This document shows, in pieces, positions 36,718 through 46,113 of a stretch of DNA of 64,000 nt; the first letter of the stretch is position 1, and every line of letters begins with the position of its first letter. This DNA is from Streptomyces sp. CA-210063. Lineage in GTDB: Bacteria; Actinomycetota; Actinomycetes; Streptomycetales; Streptomycetaceae. The stretch is taken from NCBI RefSeq assembly GCF_024612015.1, contig NZ_CP102512.1, positions 7,130,001-7,194,000 of the forward strand, read 5' to 3'. The notes beneath the pieces are model-generated. The model searched no databases and had not been told where the DNA came from. It worked only from the letters and a program-made list of their open reading frames with translations. Position numbers and translations under genes: made by a program.

Positions 36718-38595
36718 GTGAGCGACACACAGACCCTGATCGAGAACCGTCCGCCGTCCATGGCGGCCCTCTTCCTGGAGCGTGTGGCGGCCACGCCGGA
36801 CGCCGAGGCATTCCGCTACCCCGTGCCTCCCGCCTCCGGCCAGGGCCCCTCGGACTGGAAGTCGCTGAACTGGGCGCAGGCGGCCGAACGGGTCAACGCC
36901 ATCGCGGCCGGGCTCGTCGAGCTGGGTGTACAGCCGGAACAGCGCATCGCCCTGTCCTCCGCCACCAGGATCGAGTGGATCCTGTGCGACCTCGGCATCA
37001 TGTGCGCGGGCGCGGCCAACACCACGGTCTACCCGCAGACGAACGCCGAGGAATCCGCGTACATCCTGTCCGACTCCGGCAGTCGGGTGCTCATCGCCGA
37101 GAACGCCGCGCAGCTCGCCAAGGCCCGCGAGAAGAAGGCCGAGCTGCCGGAGCTGACCCATGTCGTGGTCATCGACCCCGAGGGCGCGGACCTCTCGGAG
37201 GACTGGATCCTCTCCCTCGCCGAGCTGGAGGAGCGCGGCGCCGCGTACCTGGAGAAGAAGCCCGACCTGATCAAGGAGAAGGTCGGCGCGATCACCAAGG
37301 ACCAGCTCGCCACCCTCATCTACACCTCGGGCACCACGGGCCGCCCCAAGGGCGTCCGCCTCCCGCACGACAACTGGGCGTACATGGCGAAGGCCATCGG
37401 GGCGACCGGCCTGCTCGCACCGGAGGACGTGCAGTACCTGTGGCTGCCGCTCGCGCACGTCATGGGCAAGGTGCTCCTCGCGGGACACATCGAGGTCGGG
37501 CACATCACCGCCGTCGACGGCCGGGTCGACAAGATCATCGAGAATCTGCCGGTCGTGCAGCCGACGTACATGGCCGCCGTGCCGCGCATCTTCGAGAAGG
37601 TCTACAACGGCGTCGTCGCCAAGGCGCGCGCGGGCGGTCCGGCCAAGTACAAGATCTTCCAGTGGGCGGCGGGGGTCGCCCGCGAGTACGCCAAGGTCAG
37701 CCAGGACAACTTCCGGCGCACCGGTACCGCGTCCGTCCCGTTCGGGCTGGAGGCCAAGCACAAGGTCGCCGACGCGCTGGTCTACAAGAAGCTGCGCGAG
37801 GCGTTCGGCGGCCGGCTGCGCGCCTGTGTCTCCGGCTCGGTCGCGCTGGCGCCCGAGATCGGCTTCTTCTTCGCCGGCGCCGGCATCCCCATCCTGGAGG
37901 GCTACGGTCTCACCGAGTCCTCCGCCGCGTCGTTCCTCAACCCGGGCGAGGCCTTCCGCACGGGCACGGTGGGCAAGCCGCTGCCCGGCACGGAGGTGCG
38001 CATCGCCGACGACGGCGAGATCCTGCTGCGCGGCCCCGGCATCATGGAGGGGTACCACGGGCTGCCGGAGAAGACCGCCGAGGTGCTGGAGGCCGACGGG
38101 TGGTTCCACACCGGTGACATCGGGGAGCTGTCGCCCGACGGGTATCTGCGGATCACCGACCGCAAGAAGGACCTGTTCAAGACGTCCGGTGGCAAGTACA
38201 TCGCGCCGACCGAGATCGAGGGGCAGTTCAAGGCGCTGTGCCCGTTCACGTCCAACGTCATGGTGATCGGTGCGGACCGTAACTTCTGTACCGCGCTCAT
38301 CGCGCTCGACGAGCCGTCCATCCAGGGGTGGGCCGCGGAGAACGGGCTGGAGGGGAAGTCCTACGAGGAGGTCATCGCGGCGCCGGCGACGGTGGAGCTC
38401 GTCGAGGGGTATGTCGCGCAGCTGAACGAGGGGTTGCAGCGGTGGCAGACCGTCAAGAAGTTCCGTCTTCTGCCGCGGGATCTTGATGTCGAGCACGGTG
38501 AGCTGACGCCGAGTCTGAAGTTGAAGCGGCCGGTGGTGGAGAAGGAGTACCAGCACCTTATTGAGGACATGTACGCGGGGACTCGGGAGGCGTAG
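36718..38595 (+). CDS. Long-chain acyl-CoA ligase (AMP-forming)
   Basis: This 625-residue ANL-superfamily enzyme activates fatty acids through an acyl-adenylate. It has the P-loop-like YTSGTTGRPKG at about 202-212, EGYGLTESSAASFLN (A5), WFHTGDIGELSPDGYLRITDRKKDLFKTSGGKYIAP (A7-A8 hinge) and a C-terminal LTPSLKLKR with the expected catalytic lysine region. The start is the GTG at 36718 with ggagg. A palindromic operator candidate lies upstream. It may feed fatty-acid degradation or lipid remodelling; chain length is not readable. Confidence 0.95.
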   Translation: MSDTQTLIENRPPSMAALFLERVAATPDAEAFRYPVPPASGQGPSDWKSLNWAQAAERVNAIAAGLVELGVQPEQRIALSSATRIEWILCDLGIMCAGAANTTVYPQTNAEESAYILSDSGSRVLIAENAAQLAKAREKKAELPELTHVVVIDPEGADLSEDWILSLAELEERGAAYLEKKPDLIKEKVGAITKDQLATLIYTSGTTGRPKGVRLPHDNWAYMAKAIGATGLLAPEDVQYLWLPLAHVMGKVLLAGHIEVGHITAVDGRVDKIIENLPVVQPTYMAAVPRIFEKVYNGVVAKARAGGPAKYKIFQWAAGVAREYAKVSQDNFRRTGTASVPFGLEAKHKVADALVYKKLREAFGGRLRACVSGSVALAPEIGFFFAGAGIPILEGYGLTESSAASFLNPGEAFRTGTVGKPLPGTEVRIADDGEILLRGPGIMEGYHGLPEKTAEVLEADGWFHTGDIGELSPDGYLRITDRKKDLFKTSGGKYIAPTEIEGQFKALCPFTSNVMVIGADRNFCTALIALDEPSIQGWAAENGLEGKSYEEVIAAPATVELVEGYVAQLNEGLQRWQTVKKFRLLPRDLDVEHGELTPSLKLKRPVVEKEYQHLIEDMYAGTREA

Positions 38596-38651
38596 CGCTC
38601 CGCTTGAGAGCCGGGGAACTGCGGGCCGCATGTCAGCAGCGGGTTCGCTGG

Positions 38652-38680
38652 GGCTTGTCGCGCAGTTCCCCGCGCCCCTG
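38652..38680 (-). repeat. Palindromic repeat family, half copy 3
   Basis: ggcttgtcgcgcagttcccc plus gcgcccctg repeats the arm found at 33759, here between the convergent ligase and receiver genes. A shorter ggggaactgcgggcc piece lies just upstream. Confidence 0.75.
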
Positions 38681-38682
38681 AG

Positions 38683-39255
38683 TTACGTGCGGTTTTCCCC
38701 TGACATCAGTTTCTGGAGGTCCCGGATCTGTATTCGGGCCTCCGACAAGTCCGGGGAGTCTTGGGACAGTTGCTTCTCCAGCGTGGACAGGAGTGAGTTG
38801 ACCCGCTCCCCGTGTGCCCGCTGCCGTGCCAGCAGGTTTTCCAGTTGTCGGGTCTTGCGGTGCAGGTCCAGGAAGACGCTGACCTTGGCTCGTAGGACCC
38901 AGGGGTCGAAGGGCTTGGTCAAGTAGTCGGCGGCTCCTGTGGCGTAGCCGCGGAAGGCGTAGCCCGCGTCGGCGTCGGTGCCGGTGAGGAAGATGATCGG
39001 GACGTCCTTGGTCTGGTCGAGGCGCTTGATGTGGGCGGCGGTCTCGAAGCCGTCCATGCCGGGCATGCGGACGTCGAGGAGGACGACGGCGAAGCGTTGC
39101 CGGAGGAGGGCCTTCATGGCGTCCTCGCCCGAACGGGCGCGTACGAGCGGCTCGTTGAGGGATGCCAGGACGGCCTCCAGGGCGATCAGGTTGTCCTCCA
39201 TGTCGTCGACGAGGAGGATGCCCGCGCTGTGGTCGGTCCGGTCCTGAGGGGTCAT
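38683..39255 (-). CDS. Stand-alone response-regulator receiver with coiled-coil tail
   Basis: This 190-residue protein starts at an ATG overlapping the end of the kinase gene (ATGA). Residues 12-130 are a receiver domain: ILLVDDMEDNLIALEAVL, phospho-acceptor Asp in VVLLDVRMPGMDG, FLTGTD, and the Lys in DYLTKPFDPWVLRAKV. The last 60 residues are a coiled coil (LHRKTRQLENLLARQRAHGERVNSLLSTLEKQL). No DNA-binding output domain exists, so it probably works by phosphotransfer or protein contact with the kinase module. Confidence 0.93.
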   Translation of the reverse strand: MTPQDRTDHSAGILLVDDMEDNLIALEAVLASLNEPLVRARSGEDAMKALLRQRFAVVLLDVRMPGMDGFETAAHIKRLDQTKDVPIIFLTGTDADAGYAFRGYATGAADYLTKPFDPWVLRAKVSVFLDLHRKTRQLENLLARQRAHGERVNSLLSTLEKQLSQDSPDLSEARIQIRDLQKLMSGENRT

Positions 39256-42200
39256 GGTGAGGGTGCCTCGTTCTCTTCGGTGCGTTTCTCGGGCGGCTGC
39301 TCGGCGCCCTCCGGGTCCAGGACCGCGCAGACGACCGTGAGCAGCTGGTCCACGTCCACCGGCTTCGGTACGTAGTCGTTGGCGCCGCGGGCGATGGACT
39401 TCTCGCGGTCGCCGGGCATCGCCTTGGCGGTGAGGGCGACGATGGGCAGGCCGGCCCAGCGGGGGGAGCGGCGGATGGCGGAGATCGTCTCGTAGCCGTC
39501 CATCTCCGGCATCATGATGTCCATCAGGACGAGTTCGACGTCCGGGTTCCGCTCCAGGGTCTCGATGCCCTCGCGGCCGTTCTCGGCGTAGAGGACGGTC
39601 ATGCCGACGCGGCCCAGGACATGGGTGAGCGCGAAGACGTTGCGGATGTCGTCGTCCACGATCAACACCCGGCGGCCGGGCAGGACTTGACCGGCGCGTC
39701 CCACCTTCCACGCCTCCAGCTTGGTGGGCGCGGGCCAGGTGTCGTCGCTGTCGTGCACGGCCGGGTACGGCTCGGCGGTCAGCTGTTCGGGTACGAGGGT
39801 GCCGTGCTCCTCGGCGGCGGGGCCCGTCACCCCGTGGCCGGGGCTGAAGACGGGGACGTACAGCGTGAAGGTGGAGCCCTTGCCGGGGACGCTCTCGGCG
39901 ATGATGCGGCCGCCCAGCAGGCCGGCGATCTCACGGCTGATGGACAGGCCCAGGCCGGTGCCGCCGTACTTGCGGTTGGTGGTGCCGTCGGCCTGCTGGA
40001 ACGCCTCGAAGATCACCGGGAGTTTCTCGGCCGCGATGCCGATGCCGGTGTCGGAGACCGCGAAGGCGATCACCTCGTCGTGGTCCTCGCGGGTGAAGCG
40101 GTGGTCGGGGTCCTTGACGCGGCTGACGGTCAGCTCGACCCGGCCTGACGCGGTGAACTTGATCGCGTTGGAGAGGAGGTTGCGGAGGATCTGCTGCAGA
40201 CGCTGCTCGTCCGAGTACATCTCGCGCGGTACGTTCTCGCCGACCGTGACCTCGAAGGCCAGGCCCCGGTCGAGGGTGAGCGGGCGGAACGTGGCGTGGA
40301 CGTAGTCCAGGAGCTTGATCAGCGGGAGGCGCTTCGGGCGTACGTCCATCCGGCCGGCCTCGATCTTCGAGAGGTCCAGGATGTCGTTGATCAGCTGGAG
40401 GAGGTCGGAGCCGGAGCGGTGGATCGTGGCCGCGAACTGCACCTCCTGGTCGGTGAGATGGCCGTCCGGGTTGTCGGAGAGCAGCCGCGCCAGGATCAGC
40501 AACGAGTTCAGTGGCGTGCGGAGTTCGTGGGACATGTTCGCCAGGAACTCCGACTTGTACTGGGACGAGGTGGCCAACAAGGCGGCTTTCTCCTCCAGTT
40601 CGGCATTCGAGCGCTGCAACTCCGCCTGCTGCTCCTGTAGTTCGTCGGAGCGTTCCTGGAGCTGCATGGCGAGGCGCTGGGACTCGCCGAGGAGGGACTC
40701 CGTGCGGGAGTTGGCGATGATCGTGTTGATGGCGACGCCGATGGTGTTCACGAACTGGTCGAAGAACGCCAGGTGGACATCGGAGAAGCGTGAGAAGGAG
40801 GCAAGCTCGATCACGCCGAGGAGCTTGTCCTCGAAGAGGATCGGGATGATGACGACGCTGGACGGGGAGGCCTCGCCGAGGCCGCTGTTGATCTTGATGT
40901 AGTCCGGCGGGGCCTCCTCCACCAGGATCCGCTTCTTCTCACGGGCCGCCTGTGCGACGAGACCGTGCACGGGCAGGCCGCCGGTCTCGACGGTCGCGCC
41001 CTGTGCCGCGCCGTAGCCCGCGATGAAGGCGAGGCCCTTGGTGGGCGCCACCGGGAGCGGGGCCGTGCCGTCCTCGTCGGGGTCGGCCAGGTAGAACGCG
41101 CCGTACTGGGCGTTCACCAGCGGGGTCAGCTCGCGCAGGATCAGGTCGGCGACCTCCATCAGATCGCGGTGGCCCTGCATCAGGGCGGCGAGGCGGGCGA
41201 GGTTGGACTCCAGCCAGTCCTTCGCGCGGGTGGTCTCGCGGAGGTTGGCCACCATCAGGTTGATGTTGTCCTTCAGCTCGGCGACCTCGCCCTGCGTCTC
41301 CACCGTGATCGAGCGGGACATGTCTCCCTGGGCCACGGCCGAGGCGACCTCGGCGATGGCTCGGACCTGGGTGGTCAGGTTCGACGCGAGTTCGTTCACG
41401 TTCGTCGTCAGCCGCTTCCAGGTGCCGTACACGCCCTCGACCCTTGCCTGGCCGCCGAGTCGGCCCTCGGAGCCGACCTCGCGGGCGACCCGGGTGACCT
41501 CGGAGGAGAAGGAGGAGAGGGTGTCGACCATGGTGTTGATGGCGGTCTTCAGCTCCAGGATCTCGCCGCGCGCGTCCACGTCGATCTTCTTGGAGAGGTC
41601 GCCGTTCGCCACGGCTGTGGTCACCTGGGCGATGTTCCTGACCTGGGACGTCAGGTTGTCCGCCATGTAGTTGACGTTGTCGGTGAGGTCCCGCCACACA
41701 CCCGACACGCCCAGCACCTGGGCCCGCCCGCCGAGCGCGCCGTCGGTGCCGACCTCGCGGGCCACCCTCGTCACCTCGTCGGCGAAGGCGCGTAGCTGCT
41801 CGACCATCGTGTTGACGGTGTCCTTCAGCTCCAGGATCTCGCCGCGGGCGTCGACGGTGATCTTCTTGGAGAGGTCGCCGTTGGCGACGGCGGTGGTGAC
41901 CTGGGCGATGTTGCGGACCTGGGACGTCAGGTTCAGGGCCATGAAGTTGACGTTGTCGGTGAGGTCCTTCCAGACGCCGGACACGCCCCGCACCTGTGCC
42001 TGGCCGCCGAGGTTTCCCTCGGTGCCGACCTCGCGGGCGACGCGGGTGACCTCGTCGGCGAAGGCGGACAGTTGGTCGACCATCGTGTTGATGGTCGATT
42101 TCAGCTCCAGGATCTCGCCCTTCGCCTCGACGGTGATCTTCTTGCCGAGGTCGCCCTGGGCGACGGCCGTGGAGACGAGGGCGATGTTCCTGACCTGGGA

Positions 42201-43391
42201 CGTCAGGTTGTCCGCCATGAAGTTGACGTTGTCGGTGAGGTCCTTCCAGACGCCGGACACGCCTCGGACCTGGGCCCGGCCGCCGAGGTTTCCCTCGGTG
42301 CCGACCTCGCGGGCGACGCGGGTGACCTCGTCGGCGAAGGCGGAGAGCTGGTCGACCATCGTGTTGATGGTGGACTTCAGTTCCAGGATCTCGCCCTGCG
42401 CGTCGACCGTGATCTTCTGGCTCAGGTCGCCGTTGGCGACGGCGGTGGTGACCTGGGCGATGTTGCGGACCTGGGACGTCAGGTTCGACGCCATGAAGTT
42501 GACGTTGTCGGTGAGGTCCTTCCAGACGCCCGATACGCCACGGACCTGGGCGCGACCGCCGAGTTGGCCCTCGGTGCCGACCTCGCGGGCCACGCGGGTG
42601 ACCTCGTCGGCGAAGGCGGACAGCTGGTCGACCATCGTGTTCACGGTGAGCTTCAGTTCGAGCAGCTCGCCGGTCGCCTCGACGGTCACCGTGCGGGTCA
42701 GGTCGCCGCGCGCCACCGAAGTCGTCACCAGGGCGATGTCGCGCACCTGTGCGGTCAGCCGGGAGGCCATGGTGTTGACCGCCTCCGTCACATCCCGCCA
42801 ACTCCCCGACAGGCCGCGCACCTTGGCGCGCCCGCCGAGCCGTCCCTCGGTGCCGACCTCGCGGGCGACCCGGGTCACCTCGCCGGTGAACAGCGACAGC
42901 TGGTCGACCATCTTGTTCACGGCGCGGCCCAACCGGCGCAGGTCTCCCCGGAGTTGGCGGTTGCCGTCGTGCAGGTCGACCCGCTGGGTCAGGTCGCCGC
43001 CGGCCACCGCGTCCAGCACACGCGTGGCGTTCGCGGCGGGGGCGACCAGGGCGTCGAGTGTCTGGTTGACGTCGTCGACACGGGTCGCCCAGGCACCCTG
43101 GCCCGGGCTGGCCGAAAGACGCTCGTCGAGGCGGCCGTGCCGGACCAACTCCCTCCGCACACGCTGCACTTCGCTGCCGAAGTGGGTGCTGCGGTCGATG
43201 ATCTGGTTGAAGAGGGCGCACAGCTCCGCCACCGGCGCGGGGCCCGACTCCGGGACCTTCGTGAAGCTGCCGTCGCGAGCGGCGGTCATGGCCGCGGTCA
43301 GCGCGCGCAGATCGGATACCCGGATCAGTCCGTCCATATGGCTGTCTTTTTGACCGTCTTCGAGCACGCGAGTAGCACTGTTCTCACTCAT
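39252..43391 (-). CDS. Soluble poly-HAMP hybrid histidine kinase (Nik1-like)
   Basis: The ATG at 43391 gives 1379 residues with no membrane segment. A short N-terminal region is followed by six tandem units of about 92 residues (residues ~137-730), each with [16 protein letters not shown]-type and [17 protein letters not shown] HAMP segments. A GAF domain follows (about 737-890). HisKA has phospho-accepting His955 in [12 protein letters not shown], and the HATPase region has VSDTGIGIA and [11 protein letters not shown]-terminal receiver has its Asp in [12 protein letters not shown]. The layout matches fungal group III (Nik1/Os-1) osmosensing kinases. It is coupled to the receiver at 39255 and divergent from a SpoIIE phosphatase. 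Confidence 0.93.
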   Translation of the reverse strand: MSENSATRVLEDGQKDSHMDGLIRVSDLRALTAAMTAARDGSFTKVPESGPAPVAELCALFNQIIDRSTHFGSEVQRVRRELVRHGRLDERLSASPGQGAWATRVDDVNQTLDALVAPAANATRVLDAVAGGDLTQRVDLHDGNRQLRGDLRRLGRAVNKMVDQLSLFTGEVTRVAREVGTEGRLGGRAKVRGLSGSWRDVTEAVNTMASRLTAQVRDIALVTTSVARGDLTRTVTVEATGELLELKLTVNTMVDQLSAFADEVTRVAREVGTEGQLGGRAQVRGVSGVWKDLTDNVNFMASNLTSQVRNIAQVTTAVANGDLSQKITVDAQGEILELKSTINTMVDQLSAFADEVTRVAREVGTEGNLGGRAQVRGVSGVWKDLTDNVNFMADNLTSQVRNIALVSTAVAQGDLGKKITVEAKGEILELKSTINTMVDQLSAFADEVTRVAREVGTEGNLGGQAQVRGVSGVWKDLTDNVNFMALNLTSQVRNIAQVTTAVANGDLSKKITVDARGEILELKDTVNTMVEQLRAFADEVTRVAREVGTDGALGGRAQVLGVSGVWRDLTDNVNYMADNLTSQVRNIAQVTTAVANGDLSKKIDVDARGEILELKTAINTMVDTLSSFSSEVTRVAREVGSEGRLGGQARVEGVYGTWKRLTTNVNELASNLTTQVRAIAEVASAVAQGDMSRSITVETQGEVAELKDNINLMVANLRETTRAKDWLESNLARLAALMQGHRDLMEVADLILRELTPLVNAQYGAFYLADPDEDGTAPLPVAPTKGLAFIAGYGAAQGATVETGGLPVHGLVAQAAREKKRILVEEAPPDYIKINSGLGEASPSSVVIIPILFEDKLLGVIELASFSRFSDVHLAFFDQFVNTIGVAINTIIANSRTESLLGESQRLAMQLQERSDELQEQQAELQRSNAELEEKAALLATSSQYKSEFLANMSHELRTPLNSLLILARLLSDNPDGHLTDQEVQFAATIHRSGSDLLQLINDILDLSKIEAGRMDVRPKRLPLIKLLDYVHATFRPLTLDRGLAFEVTVGENVPREMYSDEQRLQQILRNLLSNAIKFTASGRVELTVSRVKDPDHRFTREDHDEVIAFAVSDTGIGIAAEKLPVIFEAFQQADGTTNRKYGGTGLGLSISREIAGLLGGRIIAESVPGKGSTFTLYVPVFSPGHGVTGPAAEEHGTLVPEQLTAEPYPAVHDSDDTWPAPTKLEAWKVGRAGQVLPGRRVLIVDDDIRNVFALTHVLGRVGMTVLYAENGREGIETLERNPDVELVLMDIMMPEMDGYETISAIRRSPRWAGLPIVALTAKAMPGDREKSIARGANDYVPKPVDVDQLLTVVCAVLDPEGAEQPPEKRTEENEAPSP
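41200..42950 (-). repeat. Six tandem ~276-bp coding repeats (HAMP array)
   Basis: Near-identical segments recur every 276 bp, with matching landmarks near 41474, 41750, 42026, 42302, 42578 and 42854. They encode the 92-residue HAMP units of the hybrid kinase. The middle four are the most alike at DNA level. Confidence 0.9.
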
Positions 43392-43494
43392 GGTGGCCCA
43401 CTTCGGTAACTCGGCGCTTATGGGCGTGGTCAGTCTGTCACTCTGTCCGTGCCGCCTGAGGCCTATTCGTCCGAACTTCTCAGGGAGCCGCTCA

Positions 43495-46062
43495 GTGGGG
43501 GCCATTCCGACGCAACGGGAGACCGTGTCCTGTGCTCCTGACGCACCGGCGTACGCGGGTGCGGGGGTGTACGCGGGCCTCGACCGGCGTGCGGTGGCGC
43601 ATGTGTCGCTTCCCGGCGGCCCGCTCGCGCCGGGAGCCGCCCGGCGCTTCGTCGGCGCCGCGCTCGCGGAGTGGGCCGAACTCGACCTCCCCGGCGCCGC
43701 CACCCTCTCCGCCCGCTTCGTCGAGGACGTGCTCGTCGTGGTCAGCGAGCTGGTCACCAACGCGGTCGTCCACGCGGGCACGGACGTCGAGCTGCTGTGC
43801 CGGCTCGGCCGCGACGACCTGACCGACTCCGGTTGGCTGGTCGTCGAGGTCTCCGACCACCATCCCTCCCGGCCGGTACGGGACGAGGGCGCCGAACGCC
43901 CGTACCTCGTCGAACGCCCTTACGGGGCGGCGGAGTACGGCCGCGGCCTGCGCCTTGTCGCCGCGCTCTCCGAGGCCTGGGGGATCACCTACCGGACGGG
44001 CATGAAGACCGTCTGGGCCCGGCTGTCGGTCGACGGGCCGATGGCGGTGGAGGACGCGATCGAGGCGTACGGCGGTGATGCGCGGGACGTGGGGGACGTG
44101 GGGGCGTACGCCGGTGCCGGTGGGAGTGCGGCGGCCGCGGTGTACGGGGGTGAAGCCGGGGCGTGCGAGGGCGACGAGGGCTGGGACGCGCGGGCGTACG
44201 CCGGTGCCGAGGAGGGGCGGGAGCAGGGAGGCGCGCGGGCGTACGCCGGTGAGGTCGGGCTCGATCATGGCCCGGGCCCGGTCGACCTCGTGGCCCCTTT
44301 CCCGCGGCGCGGCGGGGAGCGCGACCGGGAGTGGCTGAACCGGGGTGCCCTCTCCTTTCTCGCCGAGGCGTCCGATCTGCTCGCCGGGCAACTGGACGAG
44401 GATCTGGTCGCCGCGCTCGCCGGACAGCTTCTGGTGCCGAGGCTGGCCGACTGGTGCGCGGTGTGGCTGGAGGACGAGGGGATGGGCTGGCGCGGCGGCG
44501 ACGGTTCGCTCGGCCCGGCACCACGCCTCGCCCGCGTCTGGCACTGCAGCGAGAACCGGATCGAGGAACTGCGTCGAGCCCTGGAGAAGAACCCACCGAG
44601 GCTGCCGGAGTCGGTGCGCTCGCGGGCGGTGCCTGTGCCGTGGCCGGGAGCGGGAGCGGGAGCGAGGGTGGGGGCCGGGGCGGGACCGGATTCGGGGAGC
44701 GGAACGGAGAGCGGGGCGCCCGAGGAGAAGAGCGACGGTGGGGCGGCGGGGTATGGCGTAGGAAGGGCGGCAGGGCAAGGCGGCGGAGGGTCGTCGGTAG
44801 GGCAAGGCGGCGGATGGCCGGCAGAGCAAGGCTCCGGTGGGCCGGCAGAGCAAGGCGGCGGAGGGCCGGCAAGGAAAGGCGCTGGAGGGTCGGCAGGGGA
44901 TGACGAAGGCAGGCCATCAGGGTGGGGCGATGGCACGCCGGTGGAGAAGGGCGAAGGCCGGCCCGTGGTGCAGCGCGAAGCTGAGCCCGTGGTGCAGCGC
45001 GAAGGCGGGCCCACGGAGCGAGGCGAAGGCGGGCCCATGGTGCAGCGTGATGCCGCGCCCGTGGTGCAGCGTGAAGGCGGGTCCACGGAGCGAGGCGAAG
45101 GCGGCGCGGCGCTCGCCTACCGGCTGATCGCCGGTGGGCGGCCCCTCGGCACCCTTGTCATCGGCCGGGCCGGACTGCTCCGGTTCCCGGACGAGGTGAC
45201 CGGGCTGGTCGAGGACCTCAGCCGGCGGATCGCGCTGTCCATCGGGGCGGCCCGGCAGTACGCACGTCAGGCCACCATCAGCCGGGTCCTGCAGCGCGGG
45301 CTGCTGCCGGGCGCGGTCGCCGAGATCCCCGGCGTGTCCAGCGCGCTCGTCTACGAGCCGTGCGACAAGGGCGGACCCAGCGGCGACTTCTACGACCTGT
45401 TCCCGGCGGGCCGCGGCCGCTGGTGCTTCGCGATCGGCGACGTCCAGGGCAAGGGCCCCGAGGCCGCGGTGGTCATCGGACTCGCCCGGCCCTGGCTGCG
45501 GCTGCTCGCCCGCGAGGGATACGGCGTCGCCGACGTACTCGACCGCCTCAACCAGCTCCTCCTCGACGACGCGACCGAGGCGGCGGACGCCGCCGCCCGC
45601 GCCCTGGTCACGGCGGGCGACCCCGGCCTCGTCGACCCCGACGGCCCGCAGACCCGCTTCCTCTCCCTCCTCTACGGCGAACTCGTCCCCGTCGACGGCG
45701 GCGTCCGCTGCACCCTCGCCTCCGCCGGACACCCACTGCCGCTGCTCCTCGGCCCCGACGGCGACGTACGGGCCGTGGCCGAGCCGCAGACGCTGCTCGG
45801 GGTGATCGAGGACACCGAGTACGTCTCCGAGACGTTCGAGCTGGGCCCCGGCGACACGCTGCTGTGCGTGACCGACGGGGTCACCGAGCGGCGCAGCGGG
45901 CCCCACATGTTCGACGACGGGGACGGCCTCGCCGCCGCGCTCGTCGGCTGCGCCGGGCTCGACGCCCAGCTGATCGCCGAGCGGATCCGCCGGCTGGTGC
46001 ACGAGTTCGGGGAACGGCCACCGGACGACGATCTGGCGCTGTTGGTGTTGCAGGCGGAGTAG
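43495..46062 (+). CDS. RsbW-like ATPase / GAF / SpoIIE-type PP2C phosphatase
   Basis: The GTG at 43495 (agggag, 8-nt spacer) gives 855 residues. Residues ~36-190 form an anti-sigma-factor-kinase-like ATPase (SARFVEDVLVVVSELVTNAV, GRGLRLVAALSEAWG). A linker with repeated AYAGA/E motifs follows. A GAF domain begins near residue 282 but is interrupted by about 155 low-complexity residues (~382-539). The C-terminal 245 residues are a PP2C SpoIIE domain (GGPSGDFYDLFP, CFAIGDVQGKGPEAA, CVTDGVTERR, PPDDDLALLVLQ). It likely tunes an anti-sigma-antagonist pathway and may link to the divergent kinase (inference). Confidence 0.9.
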   Translation: MGAIPTQRETVSCAPDAPAYAGAGVYAGLDRRAVAHVSLPGGPLAPGAARRFVGAALAEWAELDLPGAATLSARFVEDVLVVVSELVTNAVVHAGTDVELLCRLGRDDLTDSGWLVVEVSDHHPSRPVRDEGAERPYLVERPYGAAEYGRGLRLVAALSEAWGITYRTGMKTVWARLSVDGPMAVEDAIEAYGGDARDVGDVGAYAGAGGSAAAAVYGGEAGACEGDEGWDARAYAGAEEGREQGGARAYAGEVGLDHGPGPVDLVAPFPRRGGERDREWLNRGALSFLAEASDLLAGQLDEDLVAALAGQLLVPRLADWCAVWLEDEGMGWRGGDGSLGPAPRLARVWHCSENRIEELRRALEKNPPRLPESVRSRAVPVPWPGAGAGARVGAGAGPDSGSGTESGAPEEKSDGGAAGYGVGRAAGQGGGGSSVGQGGGWPAEQGSGGPAEQGGGGPARKGAGGSAGDDEGRPSGWGDGTPVEKGEGRPVVQREAEPVVQREGGPTERGEGGPMVQRDAAPVVQREGGSTERGEGGAALAYRLIAGGRPLGTLVIGRAGLLRFPDEVTGLVEDLSRRIALSIGAARQYARQATISRVLQRGLLPGAVAEIPGVSSALVYEPCDKGGPSGDFYDLFPAGRGRWCFAIGDVQGKGPEAAVVIGLARPWLRLLAREGYGVADVLDRLNQLLLDDATEAADAAARALVTAGDPGLVDPDGPQTRFLSLLYGELVPVDGGVRCTLASAGHPLPLLLGPDGDVRAVAEPQTLLGVIEDTEYVSETFELGPGDTLLCVTDGVTERRSGPHMFDDGDGLAAALVGCAGLDAQLIAERIRRLVHEFGERPPDDDLALLVLQAE
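44640..45110 (+). repeat. Low-complexity coding repeats inside the phosphatase GAF domain
   Basis: Degenerate repeats encode GGGGPAEQGG-type units (about 44765-44890) and then EGGPTERGEGG / QRDAAPVVQREGG units (about 44950-45100). The DNA repeats include gtggtgcagcgtgaaggcgg and cacggagcgaggcgaaggcg. Confidence 0.8.
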
Positions 46063-46113
46063 GGGGCGGGCGCCCGTCGGGGGAGGGCCGGCCGGTGCTG
46101 GACAATGGAAGAC

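Noticed and set aside
41200..42950. CRISPR-like or satellite repeat
   Set aside because: The repeats are 276 bp, in frame, and encode HAMP units of the kinase; there are no short spaced direct repeats.
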